Positions 24,717 through 32,473 are shown, counted from the first letter of the stretch. The stretch is DNA of 64,000 bases from Eikenella glucosivorans (GCF_016025525.2 NZ_JACSGR010000003.1:62001-126000), one strand, 5' to 3'. Translations and numbers: made by a program. Notes: generated by a model from the letters alone, not told the origin.

Positions 24717-24890
24717 GGTGGGCGGAGGGTGGAATAAAGTGTGCAGGCTACCTGAAAGCAGGGCTGGATGGGATTGATAATAGCTATGGCTGGTGGTGGG
24801 TTTGGCAAAACCTAGGGATTGTTTGTTGCATATTGGCAAAAAACGCTAATTGTTTGGCTTTGTTTTGCATGTTGTTGCTGAGAGGGAAGG

Positions 24891-24927
24891 GAAAAACCGC
24901 CTGCAAGGGGGAGCTTGCGGGCGGTTT
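24891..24927 (-). terminator. Intrinsic terminator of the lipoprotein gene
   Basis: On the minus strand, AAACCGCCCGCAAG pairs with its near-complement and is followed by a T run; it starts 15 bp after the stop of the gene at 24942. Confidence 0.75.
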
Positions 24928-24941
24928 GGCCGTTTGAGGGT

Positions 24942-25511
24942 TTAGCGGGCGCGGCGGCGGGGTTGGGGTTGTTCGCGGGTAAAGGTGTTGTACACGCGGC
25001 GGTTGCCTTCGAAAGCGTGGATGGAGGCTTTGCAGCCGCTGCTGTCGGCGCAGTTTTTCATGCTCAGCACGATGCGGTAGCTGCCGCTGCGGGGAGCTTG
25101 GTAGGTGAAGAGGGGCTGGTCGTCGGGCAGGTTGTCGCCGGCCACGCGGGCGTTGCGGCTGTTGCGCAGCTCCATGTCGAGGTTGCGGCAGCCTTCGTCG
25201 CAGTCGCCGTAGAAGGTGTAGAACTTGCCGGCTTGCAGGTTGAATGTTTGGGTGTGGCTGCGGCCGGTGGTGAGGGTGGTTTCTTGCAGGGAAAGCTCTT
25301 TGGCGCTTGGGTCGGCCTGATTGAGCACGACTTCGCGGTTTACGGCGTGGGCTTGCTCGAGGATGGAGCGGGTGGCCGGTTGCTCAACCGGTTGTTCGAT
25401 CTGCTGGGGCTGATGCTCGGGTGCGGCATCTGCGCTGGCGGCAGGCGGGGTGCTGCTGGAGCAGGCGGCCAGGGTGGCGGCGAGGGCGGCGAGGGCGAAA
25501 TATTGTTTCAT
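24942..25511 (-). CDS. Lipoprotein with one four-Cys domain (copy 4)
   Basis: 189 residues. The signal MKQYFALAALAATLAAC ends in a lipobox (LAAC). A Pro/Gln/Glu-rich linker (about residues 20-50) leads to the repeat: QAHAVNREVVLNQADP, LQAGKFYTFYGDCDEGCRNL, DQPLFTYQAPRSGSYRIVL, then NCADSSGC and SIHAFEGN. The Cys spacing is C-x3-C and C-x5-C. The tail is Arg-rich (QPQPRRRAR). It sits between the three-domain paralog upstream and the single-domain secreted paralog downstream, all on the minus strand and likely arisen by duplication. Function unknown; envelope location predicted. Confidence 0.75.
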   Translation of the reverse strand: MKQYFALAALAATLAACSSSTPPAASADAAPEHQPQQIEQPVEQPATRSILEQAHAVNREVVLNQADPSAKELSLQETTLTTGRSHTQTFNLQAGKFYTFYGDCDEGCRNLDMELRNSRNARVAGDNLPDDQPLFTYQAPRSGSYRIVLSMKNCADSSGCKASIHAFEGNRRVYNTFTREQPQPRRRAR

Positions 25512-25555
25512 CGTTGTTTTCCTTTGGTTTGGTTGGGAAAGGTACTGCGGATAGG

Positions 25556-25586
25556 GGCTACCTGAAAAAATATTTTCAGGTAGCCT
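25556..25586. terminator. Compact DUS hairpin
   Basis: GGCTACCTGAAAA and its complement with a minimal loop, immediately after the stop of the three-domain gene. Confidence 0.6.
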
Positions 25587-25593
25587 CAAAGGT

Positions 25594-26784
25594 TTATTGG
25601 CGGTCATACACCATTTTGCTGCCTTCGAAGATGTGGATGCTGGCGGCGCAGGTGCTGCTGCTGCATTCTTTCATGGGCAGGGTAACGCTGTAGCTGCCGC
25701 TGCGGGGGGCGCGGTAGCTGAACAGGGGCACGCTGTCGTGCAATACGTCTTGTTTCACGATGCGGCCGTTGAGGCGCAGGGTGAGGTCGATGTCGGAGCA
25801 TTGTTCGTCGCAGTCGCCGAAGAAGGTATAGACTTTGCCGGCGGTGAGGTTGAGCTGCTCGGTGTAACTTTGGCCTCGGGCCAGGCTCCGCTGGCGCAGG
25901 AGGAATACGCGGGCTTCGGGGTCGCGGTTATGCACGGCTTCTACGTTGGTGCGCTGGGCGCGCAGCAGGGAGGGGTCGGTGTTGCTGCTGCTTTCGAAGA
26001 CTTGGGCGGAATAGGCGCAGGTGTCGGCGTCGCAGTCTTCCATGCTGATTTTGAGCTGGCGGCGGCTGCCGGTTTCGACTTTGAAGCGCAACGCGGGCAC
26101 GTCGTCGCTGTCGGTGTCGGCGTCGATGGCGATGCCGTCGGAGAGCAGGGTGAGGTCGAGGTCTTCGCAGTTCTCATCGCAGTTGCCGAAAACGGTGTAA
26201 TACTTGCCGGGGGTGAGCTCGAGATCGACGCTGCGGCTTTGGCCGTCGGCCAGGCTGCCGCTGATGAGGGGCAGCTCGCGGCTGTCTTTGTCGAGCTCCC
26301 GTGTTTGTTCGCGGTTGCGTTGTTGGGCGGCGGGCAGGGTGCCGGCGCTGTCGCTGTTGCTCACTTTGCCGCCGGCAAACACCTGCACCATGGATCGGCA
26401 GCGGTTGCGGTTGCAGTCTTTCATTTCGGTGTTGAGCTCCACGCGGCCGTCGCGCTCGGCCTGCCAAGTGAAGCGGGCGCCGTCGCCGCGCGCTTTGCGG
26501 AACAGGGTGCTGCGGCCTTGGGTGATGCTGAAGCCGATATTGTTGCAGTTGGCGGCGCAGTCGGCAAACACGGTATAAACCTGCCCGGCTTTCACATCGA
26601 GCGGGGTGGTGTTGCTCTGGCCTTGTTCGATGCGCACGGTGCGCTCAAATAGCAGGCTGGCGGCAGGGTCTTCGCCTTTGATGATTTCGCTGTGGCGCAA
26701 AGCCTGATCGGCGAGATAGCCGTCGGCGGCGAAGGCGGGGAGGGAAAGGGCGGCCAAAATCGGCAGCAGGGCGAGTTTGTTCAT
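25594..26784 (-). CDS. Secreted protein with three tandem four-Cys domains (copies 1-3)
   Basis: 396 residues, signal peptide MNKLALLPILAALSLPAFAA, then three units of about 120 residues. Each has a helix of the form A-x3-N-x-E-x5-D, a strand AGxxYTxFxxC-x3-C, an acidic stretch, and a final C-x3-C or C-x4-C before VFxx. Unit 1 (about 20-140) is most divergent (DCAANCNNIGFSI); unit 2 (about 150-270) has GNCDENCEDLDLTL; unit 3 (about 280-396) has GDCDEQCSDIDLTL. Unit 3 is nearly the same as the domain in the next gene. I know no named family; a PPC-like beta-sandwich is my guess. Start ATG 26784; upstream codons are dismissed for lack of a signal peptide. Confidence 0.78.
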   Translation of the reverse strand: MNKLALLPILAALSLPAFAADGYLADQALRHSEIIKGEDPAASLLFERTVRIEQGQSNTTPLDVKAGQVYTVFADCAANCNNIGFSITQGRSTLFRKARGDGARFTWQAERDGRVELNTEMKDCNRNRCRSMVQVFAGGKVSNSDSAGTLPAAQQRNREQTRELDKDSRELPLISGSLADGQSRSVDLELTPGKYYTVFGNCDENCEDLDLTLLSDGIAIDADTDSDDVPALRFKVETGSRRQLKISMEDCDADTCAYSAQVFESSSNTDPSLLRAQRTNVEAVHNRDPEARVFLLRQRSLARGQSYTEQLNLTAGKVYTFFGDCDEQCSDIDLTLRLNGRIVKQDVLHDSVPLFSYRAPRSGSYSVTLPMKECSSSTCAASIHIFEGSKMVYDRQ

Positions 26785-26902
26785 GGAGAAACCTTTCAGG
26801 AAATGAAATGTGTGCTTACGCAAAAGCGTGCGGTATTATGCCTAATTGCGTTAAGTTTTCCAATGGGTTTGGGTGGCAACACGGGCAAACGCTTGGCTTA
26901 TG

Positions 26903-26934
26903 AGGCTACCTGAAAAAGAATTTTCAGGTAGCCT
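26903..26934. terminator. Inverted AG-eikDUS pair
   Basis: Facing DUS copies with a 4-bp loop in the 465-bp spacer between the three-domain gene and nrdG. Confidence 0.5.
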
Positions 26935-26951
26935 TTATCTTGTGGTACGGC

Positions 26952-27058
26952 GGTGCTTCGGCAATCCGGCACACGTTTGCGTCAAATCAAAACCTATGGC
27001 GTTGGCAGGATTGTTTCAGAAGGAAACAATCGCTTAGGACAACGCCACCGAAAGCACC
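26952..27058 (+). other. Nested inverted repeats, possible structured RNA or element remnant
   Basis: Three stems are nested: GGTGCTTCGG with CCGAAAGCACC (26952 and 27048), GGCGTTG with CAACGCC (26998 and 27040), and GATTGTTTC with GAAACAATC (27009 and 27023). It does not match a riboswitch class I can recognise. It lies about 190 bp upstream of nrdG. Confidence 0.45.
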
Positions 27059-27188
27059 TCAAATCTTGGGTTACACAAAAATCCGACCACAGAACAGTTG
27101 CCGGTTTCATCTGATAATCGCTCTCATCTTAACTCGATTTAACGGCAAAACCGCTTGCGTTTTTCCGGCCAAAGCACGACAATCCACC

Positions 27189-27231
27189 ACAACATATAGT
27201 GTTTGAGGAAAATTTAAGCACTATATGTTGT
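27189..27231 (+). promoter_or_regulatory. NrdR-like paired boxes upstream of nrdGD
   Basis: ACAACATATAGTGTTT (27189-27204) and AAGCACTATATGTTGT (27216-27231) are inverted copies matching in 15 of 16 positions. They resemble the A/T-centred NrdR box and stand in pairs, as NrdR sites do, 19 bp before the nrdG start. Centre spacing is 27 bp, a little less than the usual three helical turns. A different regulator remains possible. Confidence 0.5.
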
Positions 27232-27249
27232 ATTTTTAAGGATAGGTCT

Positions 27250-27804
27250 ATGGAAACGCTGAAATTTACCCGGGAGCAGGTGGTGTGGCAGGAAGTGCCG
27301 GGCGAAGTGTCGCTGGCGTTTCTGTTTTCCGGCTGCCCGCTGCGCTGCAAAGGCTGCCACAGCGCCGATAGCTGGAAAGGCAGTTTGGGTACGGAATTAA
27401 CGCTTGAATACCTGCAAAGCCGCCTGGCGCGCTATCGCGGCCTGATTAGCTGCGTGCTGTTTATGGGCGGCGAGTGGCTACCTGAAAAACTGCTGCCGCT
27501 CTTGCAAGCCGTGCGCGAAGCCGGCCTGCACAGCTGCCTCTACACCGGCCTGGAGCAAGACGAGCTGGAACGCGCCTCCATCGCCATCATCCCGCAGCTC
27601 ACCTATCTCAAAACCGGCCGCTGGAAAATGGAGCTCGGCGGCCTCGACAGCCCCGACACCAACCAGCGCTTTATTGATTTACGCACCGGCGAAGTGCTCA
27701 ACCATTTGTTTATCGACGAGCAGGCCGCGCCCCGCCGCCCCGTTATCCCCTTGGTGCAACGCCCGCCGCTGGCCGCCCAAGGCGCCCATCCCCAGCCGGC
27801 TTAG
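27250..27804 (+). CDS. nrdG: Anaerobic ribonucleotide reductase activating protein
   Basis: 184-residue radical SAM enzyme that installs the glycyl radical on NrdD. The iron-sulfur motif CPLRCKGC (C-x3-C-x2-C, Cys 29, 33, 36) and the GGEWL motif are present. AAGGATAGGTCT precedes ATG 27250. An in-frame DUS at 27478-27489 encodes part of LPEKL. It is longer than E. coli NrdG, with a Pro/Arg-rich tail, and the order nrdG-nrdD reverses the E. coli order. It is cotranscribed with nrdD 46 bp downstream. Confidence 0.93.
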   Translation: METLKFTREQVVWQEVPGEVSLAFLFSGCPLRCKGCHSADSWKGSLGTELTLEYLQSRLARYRGLISCVLFMGGEWLPEKLLPLLQAVREAGLHSCLYTGLEQDELERASIAIIPQLTYLKTGRWKMELGGLDSPDTNQRFIDLRTGEVLNHLFIDEQAAPRRPVIPLVQRPPLAAQGAHPQPA

Positions 27805-27850
27805 CCGGCAATTTTCACCCATCCAACCATAAAAAATCAGGAGAGTAAAC

Positions 27851-29659
27851 ATGATCCGGCTGGATTCCGAGCAGCTCAACGGCAAACTGCAATTCATGCA
27901 CGACTACATCAACGCGCACAACGCGGCCGACGGCTCCAAATTGGACGCCAACGCCAACGTGACGCAGAAAAACATCGCCACGATGGAAGCCGAGCTGATG
28001 AAAGACTTCTTCGTGCAGATCAACCGCGCCCAGGTGTCGCGCAAAATCGCCGAGATCTTCGACCAATCCGTTGCCGACGAATACATCCGCCAAATCGAAG
28101 CGCACGAAATCTATGTGCACGATGAAACCAGCCTGAAGCCCTATTGCGTATCCGCCACGCTCTATCCCTTCCTGCTCGACGGCCTGACCAAGCTCGGCGG
28201 CGAATCCAAAGCGCCGCAGCATTTGGCTTCGTTCTGCGGCTCGTTTATCAATCTTGTGTTCGCCATCAGCGCGCAGTTTGCCGGGGCGGTGGCGACTGTG
28301 GAATTCTTAACCTATTTCGACTATTTCGCCCGCAAAGACTACGGCGACGACTATCTGGAAACCCATGCCAAAGAAATCGCCAACCATATGCAGCAGGTCG
28401 TGTACAGCATCAACCAGCCCGCTGCCGCACGCGGCTATCAGAGCGTATTCTGGAATATTTCCGTTTATGATCAATACTATTTCGATGCGATGTTCGGCGA
28501 TTTCGTGTTCCCCGATTTCTCCAAACCCGTTTGGGACAGCGTGGCAAAGCTGCAAAACTTCTTCCTCAAATGGTTCAACCGAGAGCGCACCAAAGCCGTT
28601 TTGACTTTCCCCGTCGTTACCGCTGCCATGCTGACCGACCAAGGCAAATGCAAAGACACCGTGTTCGCCGACGAAATGGCGAAAGAATTGGCGGAAGGCA
28701 ATTCCTTCTTCGTCTATCTTTCCGACAACCCCGATTCGCTGGCCTCCTGCTGCCGCCTGCGCAATGCCATTGAAGACCGCACGTTCAGCTACACCCTCGG
28801 CGCGGGCGGCGTGGCGACCGGTTCCATCAACGTCATCACCCTCAATATGAACCGCTTGGAACAGGATGGGCGCGACCTCGCCGCCGAAGTGGCCAAAATC
28901 CACAAATACCAATACGCCTACCGCAAGCTGATGGAAGAATACCAGGCCGCTGGCATGCTGCCCGTTTACGATGCAGGCTTCATCACGCTGGACAAACAGT
29001 TCCTCACCATCGGCATCAACGGCATGGCGGAAGCCGCCGAATCACAAGGCATCCAAGTCGGCTACAACGAAGACTACGTCAGCTTTGTCCAAGGTCGTCT
29101 GAAAACCATCTTTGAAGCCAACCAAGCCGCCAGTAAACATTACGGCGTGAAGTTCAACACCGAATTCGTCCCCGCCGAAAACCTCGGCGTGAAAAACGCC
29201 AAATGGGACAAAGCCGACGGCTACAAAGTCAGCCGCGACTGCTACAACTCCTATTTCTACGTTGTCGAAGACGAAGAAATCAACGCGCTCGATAAATTCC
29301 TGTTGCACGGCAAAGAAATGGTGGACTGGCTCGACGGCGGCTCCGCGCTGCACCTGAATCTGGACGAGGCCCTGCCCGAATCCGGCTACCGCTCTCTGTT
29401 GGACATCGCCGCGCAAACCGGCTGCAACTACTTCTGCGTGAACGTGCGCATCACCATCTGCAACGAATGCGGCCACATCGACAAACGTACCTTACACGCC
29501 TGCTCCGCCTGCGGCAGCCACGACATCGACTACGGCACCCGCGTCATCGGCTACCTGAAACGCGTCTCCGCTTTCTCAAGCGGACGGCGCAAAGAACACG
29601 CGCTCAGGCATTACCACCGTGAGGCGCAGCAGAAGCAGAAGTGGCGCAAAGTGGCCTAG
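27851..29659 (+). CDS. nrdD: Anaerobic ribonucleoside-triphosphate reductase
   Basis: 602-residue class III ribonucleotide reductase, which reduces ribonucleoside triphosphates without oxygen using a glycyl radical. The C-terminal zinc knuckle (CNEC and CSAC, about residues 534-553) is followed by the radical site RVIGYLK (Gly near 567). SCCRLRN near residue 300 holds active-site Cys. It is shorter than E. coli NrdD (712), lacking much of the N-terminal allosteric cone. CAGGAGAG precedes ATG 27851. The Gly codon lies in a near-DUS (29548-29559, 11 of 12), and an exact AG-mucDUS lies at 29092-29103. Confidence 0.95.
   Translation: MIRLDSEQLNGKLQFMHDYINAHNAADGSKLDANANVTQKNIATMEAELMKDFFVQINRAQVSRKIAEIFDQSVADEYIRQIEAHEIYVHDETSLKPYCVSATLYPFLLDGLTKLGGESKAPQHLASFCGSFINLVFAISAQFAGAVATVEFLTYFDYFARKDYGDDYLETHAKEIANHMQQVVYSINQPAAARGYQSVFWNISVYDQYYFDAMFGDFVFPDFSKPVWDSVAKLQNFFLKWFNRERTKAVLTFPVVTAAMLTDQGKCKDTVFADEMAKELAEGNSFFVYLSDNPDSLASCCRLRNAIEDRTFSYTLGAGGVATGSINVITLNMNRLEQDGRDLAAEVAKIHKYQYAYRKLMEEYQAAGMLPVYDAGFITLDKQFLTIGINGMAEAAESQGIQVGYNEDYVSFVQGRLKTIFEANQAASKHYGVKFNTEFVPAENLGVKNAKWDKADGYKVSRDCYNSYFYVVEDEEINALDKFLLHGKEMVDWLDGGSALHLNLDEALPESGYRSLLDIAAQTGCNYFCVNVRITICNECGHIDKRTLHACSACGSHDIDYGTRVIGYLKRVSAFSSGRRKEHALRHYHREAQQKQKWRKVA
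29092..29103 (+). repeat. AG-mucDUS inside nrdD
   Basis: Exact AGGTCGTCTGAA, in frame (part of GRLKT): a foreign DUS dialect in an otherwise native operon. Confidence 0.8.
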
Positions 29660-29669
29660 AAAAAGGGTT

Positions 29670-29704
29670 TGGCCGGGCGGCTATTCCTCCATCCGCCGCC
29701 CGGC
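29670..29704. terminator. GC-rich hairpin after nrdD
   Basis: GGCCGGGCGGC and GCCGCCCGGCC with a 13-bp loop, 11 bp beyond the nrdD stop. Confidence 0.6.
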
Positions 29705-29709
29705 CGGCA

Positions 29710-29750
29710 TTTTCAGGTAGCCTTTTCCCTCCCTTCGGGCTACCTGAAAT
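29710..29750. terminator. Inverted DUS pair
   Basis: TTTTCAGGTAGCCT faces GGGCTACCTGAAA. A third such structure, with a long loop, is at 29819-29872. Confidence 0.5.
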
Positions 29751-29760
29751 CATCGTCAGG

Positions 29761-29789
29761 CACGCCGGATTTTTCCGGCGTGTTTTTTT
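29761..29789 (+). terminator. Intrinsic terminator of nrdGD
   Basis: CACGCCGGA, loop TTTT, TCCGGCGTG, then T7: a classic Rho-independent terminator in the 301-bp spacer before the PTS-like gene. Confidence 0.88.
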
Positions 29790-29960
29790 ACTGATTGGAA
29801 AGGAAGGCAGGCCGAATGAGGCTACCTGAAAAAATTTCCGGCTTCAGGCAGATTTTGATTTTCAGGTAGCCTTGATGGCGGGGCTGCCTCATTTGACGTG
29901 CTTTTGCCGGCGGCGTTATATTGCCCGGCAACATAACAGCTTTGATGCGGAGGGGAGAAT

Positions 29961-31001
29961 ATGGATAAGCTCACAGCCAAATCCTTCATGATGAACCTGC
30001 TCAACGGCTCGGCCTTGGGCATTGTGGTGGCGCTCGTGCCGGGCGCGCTGCTGGGCGAGCTGGTGAAGGCGCTCACGCCGTATTGCGAGCCGCTCTCGGT
30101 GCTCACGCAGATGATCGGCGCCACCAATGGCATGGTCGGCATTGCCGTGGGCGTGGCCATCGGCTATATGTTTAAGTTCACGCCGATTGAATCGGTTTCG
30201 GTGGGGTTAGCCACGATGATTGCCGGCGGGGCGGTGCGCTTTGCGGAAAGCGGCATCCAAATCAAGGGCACGGGCGATATTTTCACCATGGTGTTCACCG
30301 CCGGCATCGCGGCGGGCTTGATTTTGCTGCTGAGAAGCCGGGTGCGCGGCTATGCGATTTTGGTGATTCCGACGGTGTGCCTGTTTGCGGCGGGCACGCT
30401 GGGGCGGCTGGCTTTCCCGTATTTCATCGCCTTTTCGCAGCTCTTGGGCGCCTGGATCGCGCACCTGCTCACGCTGGAGCAGACGCTGATGGCGGTGCTG
30501 ATTGCGGTGGCGTTTGCCTGCCTGATTGTGTCGCCGGTGTCGTCGGTGGGGATTGCCACGGCGATTCATCTGGCGGGGGTGGGCTCGGGTGCGGCCAATT
30601 TGGGCATTTGCGCCTGCGCGTTTTCGCTGGCGGTGGCGGGGCGGCGGGTGAACCCTTTGGGCACGTGCGCGGCGCATTTCGTGGGCTCGCCCAAGCTTTC
30701 CATGCCCAATATCGTGGCTAAACCGAAGCTTTTGCTGCCGATTGTGCTCAATGCGGCGCTGGCGGGCATACTGGCTTCGCTGTTCCACATTCAGGGCACG
30801 GAATTCAGCGCGGGTTTCGGCATCAGCGGCCTTATCGGCCCGGTGAACCATTTGAAGCTGGCGGGCTGGGGCGCGGGGCAGCTGGCCGTGTCGCTGCTGG
30901 TGTTTGTGGTGGTGCCGGTGGCCGGGGCGTTTGCGGCGGATTGGCTGTTTGTGAGCAGGCTCAAATGGATTGCGCCGGAAGACTATCGGATTGATGTGTA
31001 G
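29961..31001 (+). CDS. PTS system IIC-like permease (PTS_EIIC_2 type)
   Basis: 346-residue, almost wholly hydrophobic membrane protein with about ten helices. It resembles the PTS_EIIC type 2 family rather than classical glucose or fructose IIC proteins. Recognisable parts are NGSALGIVVALVPGALLGEL near the N-terminus, GATNGMVGIAVGVAIGY, and RRVNPLGTCAAHFVGSPKLSMPN. No IIA or IIB domain is fused and none is encoded nearby, so transport may be independent of phosphoryl transfer. Substrate unknown. GGAGGGGAGAAT precedes ATG 29961. It is monocistronic, between DUS hairpins. Confidence 0.78.
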   Translation: MDKLTAKSFMMNLLNGSALGIVVALVPGALLGELVKALTPYCEPLSVLTQMIGATNGMVGIAVGVAIGYMFKFTPIESVSVGLATMIAGGAVRFAESGIQIKGTGDIFTMVFTAGIAAGLILLLRSRVRGYAILVIPTVCLFAAGTLGRLAFPYFIAFSQLLGAWIAHLLTLEQTLMAVLIAVAFACLIVSPVSSVGIATAIHLAGVGSGAANLGICACAFSLAVAGRRVNPLGTCAAHFVGSPKLSMPNIVAKPKLLLPIVLNAALAGILASLFHIQGTEFSAGFGISGLIGPVNHLKLAGWGAGQLAVSLLVFVVVPVAGAFAADWLFVSRLKWIAPEDYRIDV

Positions 31002-31007
31002 CGGATG

Positions 31008-31047
31008 AGGCTACCTGAAAACGGGAAAAGCTGTTTTTAGGTAGCCT
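31008..31047. terminator. Inverted DUS pair, one arm mutated
   Basis: AGGCTACCTGAAAA faces TTTTTAGGTAGCCT, in which the conserved C is T. It lies 7 bp after the permease stop. Confidence 0.5.
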
Positions 31048-31081
31048 TGGCTATCGGCTTGGATGGAATGCGGGAGGAAGG

Positions 31082-31570
31082 ATGGGCGGCGGTTTCGATA
31101 TTGCCTATGAATTGCACGATGCGGGCTGGGCCGGCGTGAGCGTGGCGTATGGCGGGCAAAACTTCAAGCAGGCGGTTTCCTACCTGCACGATTCGCTCGG
31201 CGATTTGGCCGCTTTGGGCGTGGCGCTGCAAAATGGCGGGCGCATCACCGAGCAGAAAGTTCTGTTTCTCGACGAGCCGGGCGAGCTGGCGCTGCTGGCG
31301 TATGCGGCAGAAGGCAGCCCCGATGCCGAGCTGCTGCTTTTGCATTCCGCCGATTGGTTTTTCAGCTTCGGCTTTACCGCCCAAGGGCAGGAAACCCTGT
31401 GGCGGGGGCGGATGCCGCGCCATGAGCTGGCCGGGAAAATCCACCGGATTCTGCACCATCTTTATTGCCACATCGGCGAAGCAGAATACCTGCGGCGCTG
31501 GGGCGAACACCCGTTTCCGCGCGAAAGCTATCTGAAATTGCACGAGCAGCTGAAGCGGGCGCTTGAATAA
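31082..31570 (+). CDS. Hypothetical cytosolic protein
   Basis: 162 residues, not recognised. GGGAGGAAGG is a strong ribosome-binding site for ATG 31082 (MGGGFDIAYELHDAGW). The N-terminal half reads like an alpha/beta fold with GVSVAYGGQNFKQAVSYLHDSLGDLAALG; residues about 55-100 are acidic and Leu-rich; the C-terminus is helical (YLKLHEQLKRALE). There is no signal peptide or membrane helix. It lies alone between two DUS pairs, with the codon use of its neighbours, so it appears to be a genuine gene. Confidence 0.65.
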   Translation: MGGGFDIAYELHDAGWAGVSVAYGGQNFKQAVSYLHDSLGDLAALGVALQNGGRITEQKVLFLDEPGELALLAYAAEGSPDAELLLLHSADWFFSFGFTAQGQETLWRGRMPRHELAGKIHRILHHLYCHIGEAEYLRRWGEHPFPRESYLKLHEQLKRALE

Positions 31571-31584
31571 GCCCTTCGGCCAAG

Positions 31585-31624
31585 AGGCTACCTGAAAACG
31601 GAAAAAACAGTTTTCAGGTAGCCT
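31585..31624. terminator. Inverted AG-eikDUS pair
   Basis: Facing DUS copies, 14 bp after the hypothetical gene. Confidence 0.65.
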
Positions 31625-31663
31625 CTTCGTTTTCACGCATGCCTAAGCCCGATTTGAATCGGC

Positions 31664-31669
31664 TATAAT
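31664..31669 (+). promoter_or_regulatory. Candidate -10 element directly before the TrmH-family gene
   Basis: Perfect TATAAT only 8 bp before ATG 31678. If used, the transcript would start at or next to the start codon (leaderless). No clear -35 is present. Confidence 0.35.
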
Positions 31670-31677
31670 CCGCCGCC

Positions 31678-32454
31678 ATGAACACCATCGAATCCGCCCA
31701 AAACCCCGCGCTCAAACATCTGGCCAAGCTGCTGCGCAGCGCGCGCGCACGCCGTGAACAGCAACAGGCCGTGCTGGAAGGCGCGCATTTGTTGGCCGCC
31801 TATTTGCAGGCCGGCGGAGAGGTGCTGCAAGCCTATGTGCCGGCGGGGAAAATGCAGCAGCCGGAAACCGCGCGGCTGCTGGCGCAGCTGCCGCCCGGGC
31901 GCGTGGTGCAAACGGCGGGCGCGGCCCTGCAGAAAATCACCAGCCTCACCGATGCCGAGGAAATCACCGCGCTGATCGCCCTGCCGCCGAGCGCGCCGTT
32001 TGACGGGCAGGCCGACTGCGTGGTGCTGGAGCGCATCCAAGACCCGGGCAATATCGGCACGATCTTGCGCAGCGCGGCGGCGGCGGGCGTGGGGCAGGTG
32101 GTGTTGTCGGCGGATTGCTCCGATGTGTGGTCGCCCAAGGTGCTGCGTGCGGGCATGGGGGCACATTTTGCGCTGCGCCTGCACACGGCGGCGGATTTGG
32201 CGGCGTGGCGCGCGCAATGCCGCGTGCCGCTCTTGGCCACGGCGCTGCACCGCGACAGCGTGAGCCTGTATGATTGCGACTTGCGCGCGCCGGCTGCCTG
32301 GCTGTTCGGCAACGAAGGCGCGGGCGCGAGCGAAACCATGCTGGCGCTGGCCAGCCGCTGCGTGCACATCCCGATGACGCCGCACACCGAATCGCTGAAT
32401 GTGGCGATGGCGGCGACGGTGTGTTTGTTTGAGCAGATGCGGCAGCGGTTGTAA
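31678..32454 (+). CDS. TrmH/SpoU-family RNA 2'-O-methyltransferase
   Basis: 258 residues. The N-terminal part (NPALKHLAKLLRSARARREQ, EGAHLL) is the SpoU substrate-binding domain; the C-terminal SPOUT domain shows the three motifs ERIQDPGNIGTILRSA, LFGNEGAG and IPMTPHTESLNVAMAATV. These bind SAM in a trefoil knot. It methylates a ribose in rRNA or tRNA; the exact site (for example 23S rRNA) cannot be read from the sequence. It starts at ATG 31678, without an obvious Shine-Dalgarno. Confidence 0.9.
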   Translation: MNTIESAQNPALKHLAKLLRSARARREQQQAVLEGAHLLAAYLQAGGEVLQAYVPAGKMQQPETARLLAQLPPGRVVQTAGAALQKITSLTDAEEITALIALPPSAPFDGQADCVVLERIQDPGNIGTILRSAAAAGVGQVVLSADCSDVWSPKVLRAGMGAHFALRLHTAADLAAWRAQCRVPLLATALHRDSVSLYDCDLRAPAAWLFGNEGAGASETMLALASRCVHIPMTPHTESLNVAMAATVCLFEQMRQRL

Positions 32455-32473
32455 TGTGATGGGAAGTACTAAA

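Noticed and set aside
26692..26913. Small plus-strand frame ending in EAT at a DUS
   Set aside because: It overlaps the signal-peptide end of the three-domain gene in antisense and has no features of its own.
26950..27060. Cobalamin riboswitch before nrdG
   Set aside because: NrdD/NrdG do not use cobalamin, and no B12-box-like core was found; the nested stems do not fit.
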